Shown: piece after piece, positions 11,711 to 23,160 of the stretch
Layout: every line of letters begins with the position of its first letter
Position numbering within the stretch: the first letter of the stretch is position 1
Source of the DNA: Casuarina equisetifolia
Taxonomy: Eukaryota > Streptophyta > Magnoliopsida > Fagales > Casuarinaceae
DNA length: 64,000 nucleotides
Direction: 5' to 3'
Assembly: GCA_028551475.1 (NCBI GenBank)
Contig: CM052355.1
Coordinates: forward strand, 30,903,580 to 30,967,579
Notes under the pieces: generated by a model
Databases searched by the model: none
The model's input: the letters and a program-made list of their open reading frames with translations, nothing else
What the model was told of the DNA's origin: nothing
Translations under genes and position numbers: made by a program

Positions 11711-12836
11711 TGATGCGGGAGCATCCGCGTCTACTGTTCACCCAGTTACTGTTTACGCCGAGGGCCATAATAAGGAAAACCCACAAGCCTTGTTATTGGA
11801 CTACCATGTCCTTCATTGGGTCCAATCCAATTAATCAAGGCCCAACAAAAGCCCACTCAACAATGGGGGCCCAACAAGCCCATTAAGCCCATTGAATATT
11901 TTATTCCAAACAACCTAACAATTTGGTAGGTTGTCTCCCATTGGGTATTTTATTCAAAAACAACCTAACTAATTGGTAGGTTGTCCCGCATTGGTTTATT
12001 TTATTTCAAACAACCTAACTATTTGGTAGGTTGTCCCCATTAGTTGGTTAGGTTGTCCCCCACCTATGTTATTGTATTATGATGTTTTCTTTATTTTATT
12101 TTTTTGTGTTCCCTAGCTCTCCCTATAAATAGAGAGCATGAGTTCATTTTTATTCACAACTTGAGAAATAGAAGCTTGTTTGCTCTTGAGAGAAATCTTA
12201 GTGTTTCTTCTTTTGTTTCCTTTAGCCAATTCTTGCCAAAGATTGGTGGTGGAGCAACTCCTTGATTGGTGGTTTAACCTTTACGTCTTGGAGGGTCACT
12301 TGGCATCTATCCTTTATTTTCCCAATTTCGTTTTTTCCTACTCTCATTATCCTTCACAGAAAATACCCAAAAACACAAAAAACGCCCTTCTCCTTTCAAT
12401 CCCAGCCCTTATCTTCCTTGTGTCATCTTTTATTCTTTAATTTCTGTATCTTTATATTCTAGTATTCTACTTTTCAGTCTTTTTACATTCTTGCTCTTAA
12501 ATTTCAGTATTTACCTTTCCAGTTATTTACATTATGTTCTTAATTTTCCTTGTCCTTTATATTCCAGCTCTTTATCTTATACAATTTTAAATTCCTTGTC
12601 ATTTACCTTTCCGTTCTTTATACTTACAAGTCTTAAGATTCTACTCTTTAATTTCCATTCAGTAATATTTCTTATTATTCTTGCCTTGTTCGTAATTTCG
12701 AGTTTTCGTTCTAAATCATTCATTTTTCAGCTTTTGTTTCCTTTCTGGGTTATTCCAAACCCTTATATTTCAATATTCCTTCTTATTCCTTATTTTCAAT
12801 CATAGCTCACTCTTTATCCCATCACGATTCGCATCA
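11711..12836 (+). repeat. Solo LTR, about 1.13 kb, probably Ty3/gypsy type
   Basis: The ends are inverted copies, TGATGCGG at the left and TTCGCATCA at the right, flanked on both sides by TGTGT. That is the structure left by recombination between the two LTRs of one element. Inside are a TATA-like box (CCTATAAATAGAGAG, about 12123) and a long pyrimidine-rich tract (about 12330-12810) with recurring TTTCAGT and TTTACATT words, often seen in long gypsy LTRs. Strand is inferred from the TATA box. Open frames in the tract are compositional and not genes. Confidence 0.85.
11896..12062 (+). repeat. Three ~60-bp tandem units, each a perfect hairpin, inside the solo LTR
   Basis: ACAACCTA and TAGGTTGT flank a 9-base loop in each of three consecutive units, giving an 8-bp stem three times (near 11909, 11969 and 12009). 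A further TTAGGTTGT half-site follows. The units sit in the U3 half of the LTR, upstream of the TATA box. Confidence 0.75.
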
Positions 12837-12841
12837 TGTGT

Positions 12842-13922
12842 ACACCATGAAGTTACAAAATTTGTAAGTACAAACCAACCTCCAAGGTAGAATAAGCATA
12901 AGAAAGTAGCAATAGACCAGACCAACCTACAAAAATGGAAACGGTTCCTCCATAACGAGTCATCCATAATATCAAATAAATCATTTTCACCTTTCATAAA
13001 CTTACCAAGAACTTTTGTCATTTACGTATAAATTCTTGTACATTTTCCCTTCCTTTCTTTCTAATGGGTCTCAAGTATACAAACCATTTATTGTTACATA
13101 ACCTGATTGAGGTAGATTCATGAACTCAATTTAGTTATTCTTTCCCAATCTTAATAATCACATGAACTTGAATGCCTTGTCTTATGACTTATTAATTAAA
13201 TAGATGTATTTTTAGTGATTCCTTCTCTCATTACCAGATGATCCCCATAGATATTCTTTTTGTTCCATCAAATAATCTTATCATTGTTTGTCAATAAGAA
13301 TTTTCAATAGTGAGCAAGTGGTATATAAAGTCTCTTAGTCCTAAGTTCAACATCTCAAAGGATATGTAAGTCGGTGCATGATTTTTTTTTTTTTTGAAAA
13401 GGAATCTTATTCTTTTAATCTTTGTTTTTGAGATTGATTAAATTAATATTTTTATATGTTCTTAAAATTTCTCTATGTTTCAAATTACTTGTGTATTTAA
13501 ATACTATAATTTCTTTTTGTTTCTTTGATTCTTTCATAAGAATATAAAGCTCAAAAGTATATCTTTTCATAGTTTAAAGAAAACAATGAACTTCAAATAT
13601 AGATTTCTATTTACTTTTATATGTAAAAACAAAAAGAAGGAACTATATATTTTGTTTATTTATTTTAAAAAGCTATAAGTGAAAGTTTCCTTGGCACATC
13701 CATTCTTCATCCCAATTTTGCTAGCTAGCTAGCTTAAGTGGTGAGCTAGTGGAGACCTTGATGGTGGGGTTTAGGGTTCAACACCCTATGTACCTAAGTT
13801 GAATGTGAGCATTATAATAAAAAAAAATTAAAAATAATTCTCCATCCTGTTGTTGGAACAAAAATATCACATGTATCAATTTGGAAATATTTGGTACATG
13901 AATCGATGATCTGATAAATTAT
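12842..13922. other. AT-rich spacer, no supported gene
   Basis: No coding signal or RNA gene. CTAGCTAGCTAGCT near 13720 is a short simple repeat. Confidence 0.5.
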
Positions 13923-14254
13923 ATATGTAGATATTAAATATTTAATTAATCATCTCTAGAGTTTGGGAATTAAAATAAAAATATATATTTAAAATGGTTC
14001 ATATTTTGTACTTCTAATAAGCCTTTTCCTGTAAAAGAAAAATATTAATAATAGTAGTATTGGGAAATACTTATAGTGCCCAAAGAATATATGTAGATAT
14101 TAAATATTTAATTAATCATCTCTAGAGTTTGGGAATTAAAATAAAAATATATATTTAAAATGGTTCATATTTTGTACTTCTAATAAGCCTTTTCCTGTAA
14201 AAGAAAAATATTAATAATAGTAGTATTGGGAAATACTTATAGTGCCCAAAGAAG
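13923..14254. repeat. Perfect 166-bp tandem duplication
   Basis: The 166 bases at 13923-14088 recur at 14089-14254, and I see no difference between them. The sequence is non-coding and AT-rich. Perfect identity in an otherwise decayed region implies a very recent duplication or an assembly artefact. Confidence 0.9.
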
Positions 14255-15400
14255 TATGAAAATTGAATAAGTAAATAAATAAAAAGCTACATCTTCATCT
14301 AATTTTAATATCAGCATAATACATGTGCTCGCTATTCAATAGGTTGTATCCACTTACTTTCTTTTGTTCTTTTCTACTATCCATTTTATAATCTTTAGAA
14401 TGGATTTGATTGGAATAATCTTTACTCAAGGAGACAATTTTTCATTATTCTCTTTATTATTCTAATAATCATCATTAGTGTTATTAGAATAACAAATATA
14501 GAAAATATTAAACATATCAAACAAATAAACACATTTCCCATTTTATAACTATAACTATTCTATAATTATTCACTATAGTGATAGCTTATTGTTATTAAAT
14601 TATTTAATTTAAAAATAGAGTTTGTTAAGATTAGGAAATATAAGCAAGATCTCTATTCTCCCTCTAAATAAGAATACTATGGTATGGCTACGGTTTTATG
14701 AAATAATAAAAAATAAAAAATAATAAAAAATAAAAAAACAAAACAAAGCCCCTAATTTGGACCAATGACTTAAGCCTTACCATGGCAGCACTCTACATTG
14801 AGTTAAGAGGGCCCATCTTTTAAATTTAATTATTGAATAAGTCATTAAACTTATATATAACATATATGTTAGATATATATATATATATAGAGGGAGAGAG
14901 AGAGAGTTTATTGTACATATATATCTTATCCAAATAGTAAACCATTCAAGAGCCATAAATTAAATTTATGTAGTATGAAAAAAAATGGTTTATTAAGATT
15001 AGATTAAGTAAATTAAAATGCAATAAATTGTTTCAAAACCGACCCTAGTTGAATTGACCCTCATCATAACGAAATTTCATTTGATTGATTCATATATTTA
15101 CCAATTCAACTAGATCTAAGGCATTTCCTAGAATCAATGATAAAAAGATTTATTTTGCTTGTTCTCCCAACTTATTTTTTTCACATATTTTTGTAGAAAT
15201 TTTTTTTTCAATAACTTGTTGATTTCCATCTACTTCCCAAACTTTCAGATTTATTTTTTCTTGTATTCTTAATATCTTTGTGAATATTATTTTCATTAAA
15301 TATTAAAAATAAATATTAATTAAATAATTGAAATAAGATTAAAAAATTATATGATTATAATGAATGATTCCTGTATTAAAAAAGGGATTAAAATATTCTA
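14255..15400. other. AT-rich spacer with microsatellite and small inverted repeat
   Basis: 14457-14468 (TTATTCTAATAA) and 14481-14492 (TTATTAGAATAA) form a perfect 12-bp stem with a 12-base loop. A (TA)n(GA)n microsatellite lies at about 14873-14907. An ATAATAAAAAATAAAAA repeat lies near 14700. No gene. Confidence 0.55.
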
Positions 15401-15464
15401 TGGAGTCACGAAAGAGGGAAAGATCTTTCAAGGAGGCAGCGGGGATCGAATTCCCCTGGGGTTA
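15401..15464 (+). pseudogene. trnE-UUC: Plastid-derived trnE-UUC remnant
   Basis: The 3' half matches plastid tRNA-Glu: the anticodon arm CTTTCAAGG with TTC at 15427-15429, then GAGGCAGCGGGGA, the T-arm and the acceptor end CCCCTGGGGT. The T-loop has changed (ATCGAATT), and the 5' half including the D-arm is unrecognisable, so it cannot fold as a full tRNA. The plastid trnE-trnY order and strand are kept with the next feature, so this is a nuclear insertion of plastid DNA. Confidence 0.85.
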
Positions 15465-15496
15465 GGGTACAATGAAAAAAGGTTGACGATGGATGA

Positions 15497-15556
15497 AGGC
15501 CGGACTGTAAATTTATTGGCAGTATGTCTATGGCAATTCGAATACAGTTTGGCCCA
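15497..15556 (+). pseudogene. trnY-GUA: Plastid-derived trnY-GUA remnant
   Basis: GGACTGTAAATT, with anticodon GTA at 15507-15509, is followed by the variable region GGCAGTATGTCTA and an acceptor end TTGGCCCA, as in plastid tRNA-Tyr. The D-arm and 5' acceptor are deleted: the trnE-trnY spacer (GGTTGACGATGGATG) runs straight into the anticodon arm. The T-arm is mutated. Similarity fades soon after 15560, so the insert is short or decayed. Confidence 0.85.
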
Positions 15557-16502
15557 CAACATTTCCCAGATCCCATTATGAAATGATAGAACCCCATTTA
15601 TTGTTCCCAAAAGAGGGAATATAGAAGAATAAAAAAGCTACAATTTTCTAATATATTTTATCATTGTTCATTTGCTTTCTCACAAATTCTAATCTTGCTT
15701 GCTAATGATCAAGATTCATATTTTCATTGAAAGCTTATTTGATTGTTAGTCAATTTATAAAGACAATAACAAGAGGATTATTAAGAATCTATAAGACCCT
15801 CCTAAGAAAATAGAACTATTCTAGTCCAAAGAAAATAGAAAAGACTTGAACGAAATCATATATGCATGATATACACTTTACGACACATAAGAGGCTGAAA
15901 AGGTGCATATTATAAAACACTTAAAGTAAGTATTTTTGATGTGCAACTAATAACACAAAACTAAGTTAGCATTTAACTAGGATCAAGGTGATGAGAGGTT
16001 TGTCGGAAGAGAAAGTGAAATTTTAGTGAGAATGGCAAGAATGATGTAAGAGGTTGTGAGAAGAGAGAGTGAGAGAGTTTTCGTGAGAATGGAAAAAATG
16101 GCGCAAAGAGAGTGTGAGTAGAATGATCCTTAAATATCCATTTAATTAAGTGTTTACATCCCTAGCCTATTGATTGCAGAATTGGTTATTCACTAAAGCA
16201 TGGTTATAAATGCCGTAAGGGTCTAAAATAATATGTGGACAACTCAATATTCAGACCAAAGATATTTCATCTAAGACAAATGTTATAATATTAAATATAA
16301 GACTACAATTGCTAAGACTTGGGAATAATTCTTTTGTAGGTAAATTCAATTTGCCACCATATCATCAATGATGTTTCAAACAATCGTAGACAATTAACTT
16401 TAAAGCTAAAATTTTTAAGTTTTTTTTTAGAAATGATTTGAAAGCCTATCTCTCATCCTTAAGTACTAAGAATGTTCTTTCAAGATATCAGATTTTTTCC
16501 TT
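15557..16502. other. Spacer, no supported gene
   Basis: AT-rich. Purine-rich GAGAGAG stretches lie around 16000-16110. No domain or RNA structure recognised. Confidence 0.4.
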
Positions 16503-16622
16503 AATAATTTTTTGGGAGAGTTACCAAAAGTAGTTATACAAAGATACCACCTAAGTATTATTAAGTTGAATAACAATTGGCTCACAGGTCCTATACCAGC
16601 ATCTTTGTCACAAGTTAATTGA
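16503..16622 (+). pseudogene. Leucine-rich-repeat receptor-like fragment
   Basis: Thirty-nine codons read NNFLGELPKV, then a spacer and KLNNNWLTGPIPASLSQ, ending at a TGA. LNNNxLTGPIPxSLSxL is the plant-specific LRR consensus of LRR receptor kinases and related proteins. No kinase domain follows. It is part of a single LRR block in a decayed context. Confidence 0.65.
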
Positions 16623-16689
16623 TGATGATAAGAAAGATTCTTGTATGGATTAGAAATACAAGAAGTTCGAATCTTCTTGTCATGAGTGA

Positions 16690-17110
16690 GTGGTACAACT
16701 GTGAATAGATTTGTTGGCTTAGAAATATAGACGTAACGAAGAATTCACTTTCAAGGGCGATAAGAAATTGGTTTAATAATATATCCTCTGAGATGTGAGG
16801 TATAAATCGAGAATTGTAGTGAAAAAGTTCATTCTTTGCTTAATCAAAATGTGCAAAATAACATTACATTTGTGGGCCTAAATCTAGGGTTATAAACAAG
16901 GGAACAAAAAGGATCCAAAACAAGGTGGACAAAGGCTGTCGTGATTCCCATTTCAGGACGAAGGATCTGCTCGTTTCTGTGAGGCAGGAAGTGCGTGATC
17001 GTGGGAAAGAAATTTCCCAGACGAGATCGTAGAGGATTGCGAGTTGATGACTGATGAAAATTTTTCCTGTTCTGTTGAGGAGAGATTCGACGGTTTAAGG
17101 AGGGAAAAAT
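16690..17110 (+). repeat. Diverged repeat, partner of 31290-31770
   Basis: From AATAGATTTG to GGTTTAAGGAGGGAAA the sequence follows 31290-31770 in the same orientation, with scattered substitutions and a few indels. Long shared words include TCCAAAACAAGGTGGAC, GAGATCGTAGAGGATT and TTTAAGGAGGGAAA. It lies just upstream of the first copy of the 3.6-kb duplicated locus. Its function is unknown. Confidence 0.75.
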
Positions 17111-17490
17111 CTTCCCTTGTACGTCGCGGTCTTGTTTTGGAGTAGACCTTGCGATTTCCGTTTTGGGCGTCTTGATTAGAGATGAATCTGGGCTTTTTCC
17201 AGGCGAGCTGAGACGCTGTCTCCCGTTTAATAGTTGTTAAGAATATGGACTATGACTAATATAAGAAATTTTATTTTGGTTAATAAATTCCTTTCCTTGT
17301 ACAAAACACTCGATATATAGTACCCTCTGCGCACCCCTAACAGTTACGTCTTTGCCTTGGATCTATTAGTTTTATTGCCTAGTTTTTTTAATAATTAAAC
17401 CCTAAGTGTGAATAGAAACACTTCGACAAGAAAAGTGCGGTCATTTCCTCCTTCCTCCTCCTAAGGCGCCAATCCTTTTTCTGCTACCCA

Positions 17491-19308
17491 ATGACGGCTT
17501 CTTCTGTAAATTACTTGTTTGAGCCGGGCATCCTTAACACCACAAAGTTCCAACGCCTTCTCAGTCGCTGTTTTGAAAGGAAGAATTCTAGAATTAGCAT
17601 TGGAAGAATCAGCACTGATTGGTGTGCTCGGAGGACGAGATTGTTTTTGATCAAGCCTCTGGCTTCGCTTGACTTTGAGACAAAGGTCTTCGAGAAGGAG
17701 AATGCCAAGATCGATGGCCACGAGGAGGTATTTGATTCTGATCCCTGATTCTGTCTACTTTTGTGTTGGTTTTCATTGGCCATACGGTGTAATATTTTTG
17801 TTAAATGCAATATGATGTCAGAGGAGTGATGTCATGATTCAAGAATAACCCAAGATATCAAGATAGGATATGATTCCTCAAGAAGATAAGATACGTTTCT
17901 AGAAGGTTTAAGATAAGAACTACATGGTTATTTTAAGTAATTAGAGATAAAATGTAGTTCTAAATGGAGAAGGATTGATATTTAGATTTTATATAAGAAG
18001 GCTCGAGGATAAGGAATAAGGCAACTAGAAATCCAATCCAAAAATCAGAAGAGAGATTTTTGCAATTCATATAGAAGTAGTAAGCCATTCTCTTAAGGAG
18101 GCTTTAGTAGTTTTAGTATTCAATTAGTTATTGGAACTGTTTAGTGATTTAGCACAAATTGTAGCCTTTTTTCATAACAAGAGTAATTCTTCAATTTAAA
18201 GATAATTCCTTTCTATGATTTATTGCTTTCTTTTAAGAATATCTAGAATCATGACAGGAGCGGAATTTATTTCCTTTTCTTTCGAAAGCATTCAAGGGGA
18301 TTAAGCAAATTGGTGTTGTTGGCTAGAATTTTTGGGTAGATAGGTTGCTCTCAATCTTATCCAAGAATTAAGTAAGTAATTGATCGAATTTGTGCAATTT
18401 GTATTCATTGGTTGTAATTTTGAAAGGGTTGTGGATCTTTGTACCTAGCATTAATATATTACTTTGAGAACAAAGAATGTATCTTGAAGTTTTGGTTGTA
18501 CCTCTAGATTATTAACAGGAAAAATATGGGACTAATAGATCATTTTATTTACCAATGTTGTTTTATTAATTCATGGTTTTGGATGCAACATCTACTTATA
18601 CTATTAATGAGGCTTTATATTATTATTTTATGTAGGACTATTACATGATGATATAGAATATATTCACCATATTGAATTAATAAATATCTAATTGTAAGTT
18701 CTTTAATATTTTTGTTAACCAACGCTTTAGATGCCACTTTTTTGTATATGTTTCATAAAATTAAACTTTTTATTTCTTTTATTTAGGCATCCGGTCAAGC
18801 TTGGAAGTTAAAGGATTATCTTGCTGAAGGGATTTTTGATATTGTAGTCAAGGTAATCTATACTCCTACTAGTGGTTTCTTCTAAGGTTGATTATTTTAG
18901 CTTTGGCTATCTAACAATTTTCTATATGGTTTATTTTTACTTTTTTAGTATAACTTTTCTTTTTTGGTTAGTGACCAAGTTATAAAACTTTTGCAGTGGG
19001 GGAATTTATCTATGTTGCGGCAATTAATCTATGGTGTGTGTGTTGTTGGTGACCAAGTTATAAAGCCTTTGCAGTGGAGGAATTTATCTATGTTATGGTT
19101 GTTAATCTGTGTTGTGCCCATTGTTGGTTACCAAGTTAAAAAAGCTTTGCTATCAAAGGATTTAGAAAAATTGTTGGAGCAGTTAAACTATGCTACTCGT
19201 ATGTTGTTAGAGTCTACAGTGGCTGCTTGTGGCATCATCTTCGCCATTTCAGTGACATTCTTTTTTGTTTACTTGATGATACAAATAACCAAAAGTGGTC
19301 TTTTATAA
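17491..19308 (+). CDS. Three-exon gene: plastid-type N terminus, 26-residue repeat, C-terminal membrane helices (copy 1)
   Basis: Exon 1 (17491-17727) starts MTASSVNYLFEPGI and is rich in R and S, as in organelle transit peptides. It ends at GAG|GTATTT. Exon 2 (18787-18852) encodes 22 residues including KLKDYLAEGIFDIVVK and lies between TTTATTTAG and AAG|GTAATC. Exon 3 probably begins at 18949 after CTTTTTTAG and ends at the TAA at 19306-19308; a second in-frame acceptor at 18997 is possible. All three exons join in phase 0, giving about 220 residues. Exon 3 contains a 78-bp unit repeated 2.3 times (DQVIKxLQWxNLSMLxxLIxxV) and then a strong hydrophobic helix (CGIIFAISVTFFFVYLMIQI). I do not recognise the family. 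The frame is open and splice sites are canonical, so it may be functional. The model is inferred. Confidence 0.62.
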
Positions 19309-19639
19309 TGCAAGATTTTGCCTCTTACTTGAAAGTAGACCTTTTGGGGAGAATTGTTGTGATTCATAATACTTATCAAGAAACGAGTGCTTGACAAAAT
19401 TGATTACTTTAGCCTTTATTTGAACTATGATATTTTTTGCTCTCTTCTTTAGTTCCTTTAGGTGACTAATTATTTCAGCAAGCAATGATTTTTTATTCAT
19501 CTATTAAGTTGAGGTTTGAGGTTCAGCTATCCAATGTCAAGCACATAACAAGCACTAAATGAACTACTTTAGAGTAGCACTTATGCATAATGTTAAAAAT
19601 TTATCATATTTTGAAGTTATTGATGTGCAGTAAGACTAT

Positions 19640-20330
19640 AATTGAAGGAGAATCAACAAGGATTATGAAACCTTAAGTGAGAAATTCAACTCCTCCACAC
19701 CGAGAGATCCATTTACATGACTTTGCTTTCATTTTATTGCTTAAGACACTATTTTGCCACAACCACATAAGCAATGGAATTAATCTCAAATGAGTTGGAA
19801 GGCAAGCTTGGTTCTTATCCATTTGCATGAATCCAGCTTATAGGATTCTCCTGTGGATCTTTCCTTTTCCTTAAATTGAGCTATATTAAGAAAGTATGGT
19901 GACAGATTTTGACATTGTCCATATAAAAGTTGAGCACAATATAAAAAAGAGAACTTTTACTCATAATTTTCTACATGATATCATTTCCATGGCTACTCAA
20001 CATATGATAGGCTGCATAAGCTATTTCGTTGAGATTGATAGTTTTTCACTCACAGTGACCTTAGCTGACGGGAACTTGTCAGCAAGATATCAGTTGTTGA
20101 CACCCACAGAGCAACCAATATCTAGAGTGTCCTTAGTCATGGAAGTTCCAGAATACTGCAGACGGTGTTGCTCAATAGCTTGAAGCCAATTTCCACGGAC
20201 CATTTTATTAGCATCATCTAGTGAAAATGCATCAGTATTGCTCGTCTTGTCATTAACACGGTTTCTGGTTCTACTTCTGCAACAGTCTGCCGCTCGAAAA
20301 GCAATATTTTATGGATTAAAACATCTTTGA
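19640..20330 (-). pseudogene. SAM-dependent methyltransferase relic, copy 1
   Basis: On the minus strand around 20050-20290 the frame reads AIEQHRLQYSGTSMTKDTLD then IGCSVGV, which is motif I of a class I methyltransferase (glycine-rich SAM-binding loop). A second exon at about 19660-19910 has LSPYF and AQFKEKE, the following strand and helix of the same family. The copy is broken: a 1-base deletion near 20215 shifts the frame relative to copy 2, and a TGA follows GVNN after motif I. No first exon is present, because the duplication ends before it. Confidence 0.75.
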
Positions 20331-21025
20331 AGTAATTTTTTTGCAAAAGTATATAGGGTAACATTAGGAACATCAATAAGACTTTCAAGATAGAGTGTTT
20401 AAATCATTTTGATAGAAAAAGAATAAAACAATTATTGTTAGTAAATCTTGTCCATGCGGTATCTGTAACTGGCTTATGATCTTGGATTTTTATTCAAAAC
20501 ATAGAATAAACTAGCTTATTGTATAAAAGTTCCCATCTTACTTAGATGATGGTGTTCAACAATTTAGAAGAGATATATCCTACAATATTTTATATTCATG
20601 AATATACATATATCGATAAGGCCAAATCAGACGTCAGAATTGGTCCACGAAAGCTCATGGTAAAGGCTTTAAAATTTCATTAAAAAAAAAATACCACAAA
20701 CATTATTAACTTTTCAAAAAAGTAAACGGCAAACGGACTAGGAAGCTAAGGATAAAATTGTAAAATGTGCTCGACGTGAAGATCGCACTCATCATACGCA
20801 TGCAAAGGATTCAAATATTCTGCAAAACAAGCAGCAATTTATAAAGCTATTCATTGTAAGCAGTCATTTCACAATTAACAGGTTGAACTGGAATGAAGAT
20901 TATTCTTAAATGATAGCATCTTAATAAAGTCGTCATTTTTTACTCCACAAAATAAAAAGAAGTGATAAATTCTAAACTCTTAAGTGGTACTTCTTATAGA
21001 CTAACTAAATCAATACGAATATACG

Positions 21026-22030
21026 AAAATACATCTCCCAAATGTAAAAAGAATTATCAAAATCTCCTACAAGAATTGGCCTAACTCTGCATGGATGGTG
21101 AAAATGGAGATATAGTTAAAATTAGATTTTTTTATCATAACTAGAAGAATTGAAATATTGGAATTTATTTTTTTCCTTTTCAACTTTCAAGTATCGTCTT
21201 TAGATGTATAATGCATTAGAGCAAAAGGCAACAAAGAGCTCATTATGCAAGTATAGAATGGATGAAACAGGAAAGTATATTTCTTGAACACCTTATTTTC
21301 ATTGATTTTTAGGTAAAGTAAAGTTTTTCTATAAGATAATTATGGAAGCAGTCACTAAAAGAAAAAAAAAATTGCAGATTGCTCATCTAACCAAAAATTT
21401 GAAAAGCAAATAAAACAAAGAGGAGAGAGGGGATGTTGAACGTCAGCATAGGGCTTTCAGTTTGGAGTTTGGAGTTCATGCACCACGCCATTGAGAGTTG
21501 ATCCGCCACTATATCACTTTCATATGTCTATGTTCCATCAATAGTCTTTGCATTACTTAGGGCAAGACATCCATTATATATTGAGGACTTTATATGTTCT
21601 TTTATGATTTGCATAGTATTTCTTACTAATCTCTACATTTCTTTCAATCCTAACCGAATATATGATTTTGTTTCTATGTTTGTAGTAGTCAACCTAGGAG
21701 ATTTTGATTTTTAATTTCAGATATCAGGGGCTTTAACAAATTAAAAATTTAGTCATTGAACAAGATTATTTTCTTCTTTCCATTGTATATCCTACCTTCT
21801 ACAAGGGGGAATTTCCACTTGGAGATAACGATCATTGCTTAGTCATCCAAAGGAAAGTTTGATGTGTCGTAAAACACTGAAGAAGCCATGAAAGGGAGCT
21901 GGTCTTGTTTTGTTCTTTTCTGCTAAAGTCCTTCTACTTCACCCCAGTTTGAGATTCCTATTAGTGGAAATTTTTAGCTTCTATTTTCCTGAGAGTAATA
22001 AGTTTAGTACAAAGAAAAAGTCCGAACAAG
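21026..22030. other. Spacer between duplicated blocks, no supported gene
   Basis: AT-rich. Open frames such as 21910-22098 are short and carry no domain. Confidence 0.4.
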
Positions 22031-22039
22031 ATGAACAAT

Positions 22040-22315
22040 CACAAACCAGAAGAGTTCACGCAAAGCAAAATCACCTTGCTCCAAGCAGTGAGGGTTGAAG
22101 TGAATGTCTTGGCAGTTTTTCATTGATGATTTTCTTGATTTTCTTCCTCGACACCTTTTGCCCTCGTCTTCCTCTTCATCAGAGCTAATCACTATCATCT
22201 CCCCCGGGTATGGGCTTCTTGACCGCTGCCTTTTTAGGTACAACCACCTTTGTTGCAGCAAGGCTTTTCCTTACGTTACTAGCTTCTGCATCTACAGTCA
22301 CTGTGATTGGTTTCT
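22040..22315 (-). pseudogene. B-type cyclin N-terminal relic (tentative)
   Basis: Reading the minus strand from about 22315, after a CAG acceptor, gives KPITVTVDAEASNVRKS, then VVVPKKAAVKKP, then in a shifted frame VISSDEEEDEGK, and in a third frame KTAKTFTSTLTA. Lysine/proline-rich linker, ISSDEEE acidic patch and K-TFTS-LTA in this order resemble the region before the cyclin box in plant mitotic cyclins. Several frameshifts break it and no cyclin box follows. The assignment rests on memory of the family and is moderate at best. Confidence 0.5.
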
Positions 22316-23155
22316 GCATATTCAAATACATCCATATATTAATCAGTGAAACTGCTTTTCGTTTCTTTTCCTGACTCCACTTGTATCCAGGTCGAGCACA
22401 GCCGGTCGAGTTATCAAATGCAAAGGTGAGCGATCACTACCCATCCATTCGATTTATTTGGTTTACCATTGCTTAGTGGTTTTGGTGTGATTTCTCACCG
22501 ACAAGTTTTTCTTTTTCTTTTTCTTTTTTTCTTTTTCCCTTTATTTTTCTTAACACAATTCAAAAAAAAAAATGATAGACACTTCGATACAAGTAACAAA
22601 GAGGTGCGTCCTCAGAACTGGATAAATGACTTTATGAAAGATCTTGCAAGTTCCGTAATGACTGTCCTAAGAAGCATGAAAGCATAAGGAAAAAAAAAAA
22701 AAAAGGTTCTAAGAACCACCATTACGACATATAAAGAAAGGATATCAGCCCTATATTTCATGCATTGTTTTCATTTATTTTCGATACATTGGAGTCTTGC
22801 ACTAGAAGTAAATTATAACTTCACGAACACATTTTCCTCTCTCGTGGAATATATCCGAACTAGAATCTAGTCTGAGAGATTGCAAAGTTTGGAAGAAAAA
22901 TAATCCAATTTCTGATTGATTTCGTGCAACCAGGGAATTGGTATCGTGTTCTAAACGGCTTATTAACTTTGCTATTTGAGGTATTTATATAGCAAAATTT
23001 GAGCATTTTCTGAAGATGGAGCAGATGTCAAACGTTCTAGGATGTAATTTATGGCCATTTAGAGAATTCTTAATACAAGAAAACCATCCACCTTTTTACT
23101 GTATATTTCTTGTCTGATTACCCCTATTTGCCTCCTTTCTTCCATGAAAATAAAT
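22316..23155. other. Spacer with poly-pyrimidine and poly-A runs
   Basis: TTTTTCTTTTTC runs lie near 22508-22550, and A-runs at 22561-22571 and 22689-22704. No gene recognised. Confidence 0.4.
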
Positions 23156-23160
23156 AATGG

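Larger units (their letters stand above)
17455..21025. repeat. Segmental duplication copy 1 (~3.57 kb)
   Basis: This block and 24868-28460 align in the same orientation almost throughout, from the pyrimidine-rich leader of the + gene (AATCCTTTTTCTGCTACC) to ACTAAATCAATACGAATATA. Differences are scattered substitutions and small indels, at a level I judge to be several percent by eye. Each copy holds the three-exon + gene and the minus-strand methyltransferase relic. Confidence 0.9.

Noticed and set aside
12180..12805. Overlapping hydrophobic open frames of 66-104 codons
   Set aside because: They lie in the pyrimidine-rich part of the solo LTR; F/L/S-rich frames arise from composition alone.
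14457..14492. MITE candidate based on a 12-bp inverted repeat
   Set aside because: Only a single small hairpin; no longer terminal inverted repeats or target duplication were found.
15351..15610. Overlapping 60-76 codon frames on both strands
   Set aside because: The sequence is the plastid trnE-trnY remnant and not protein-coding.
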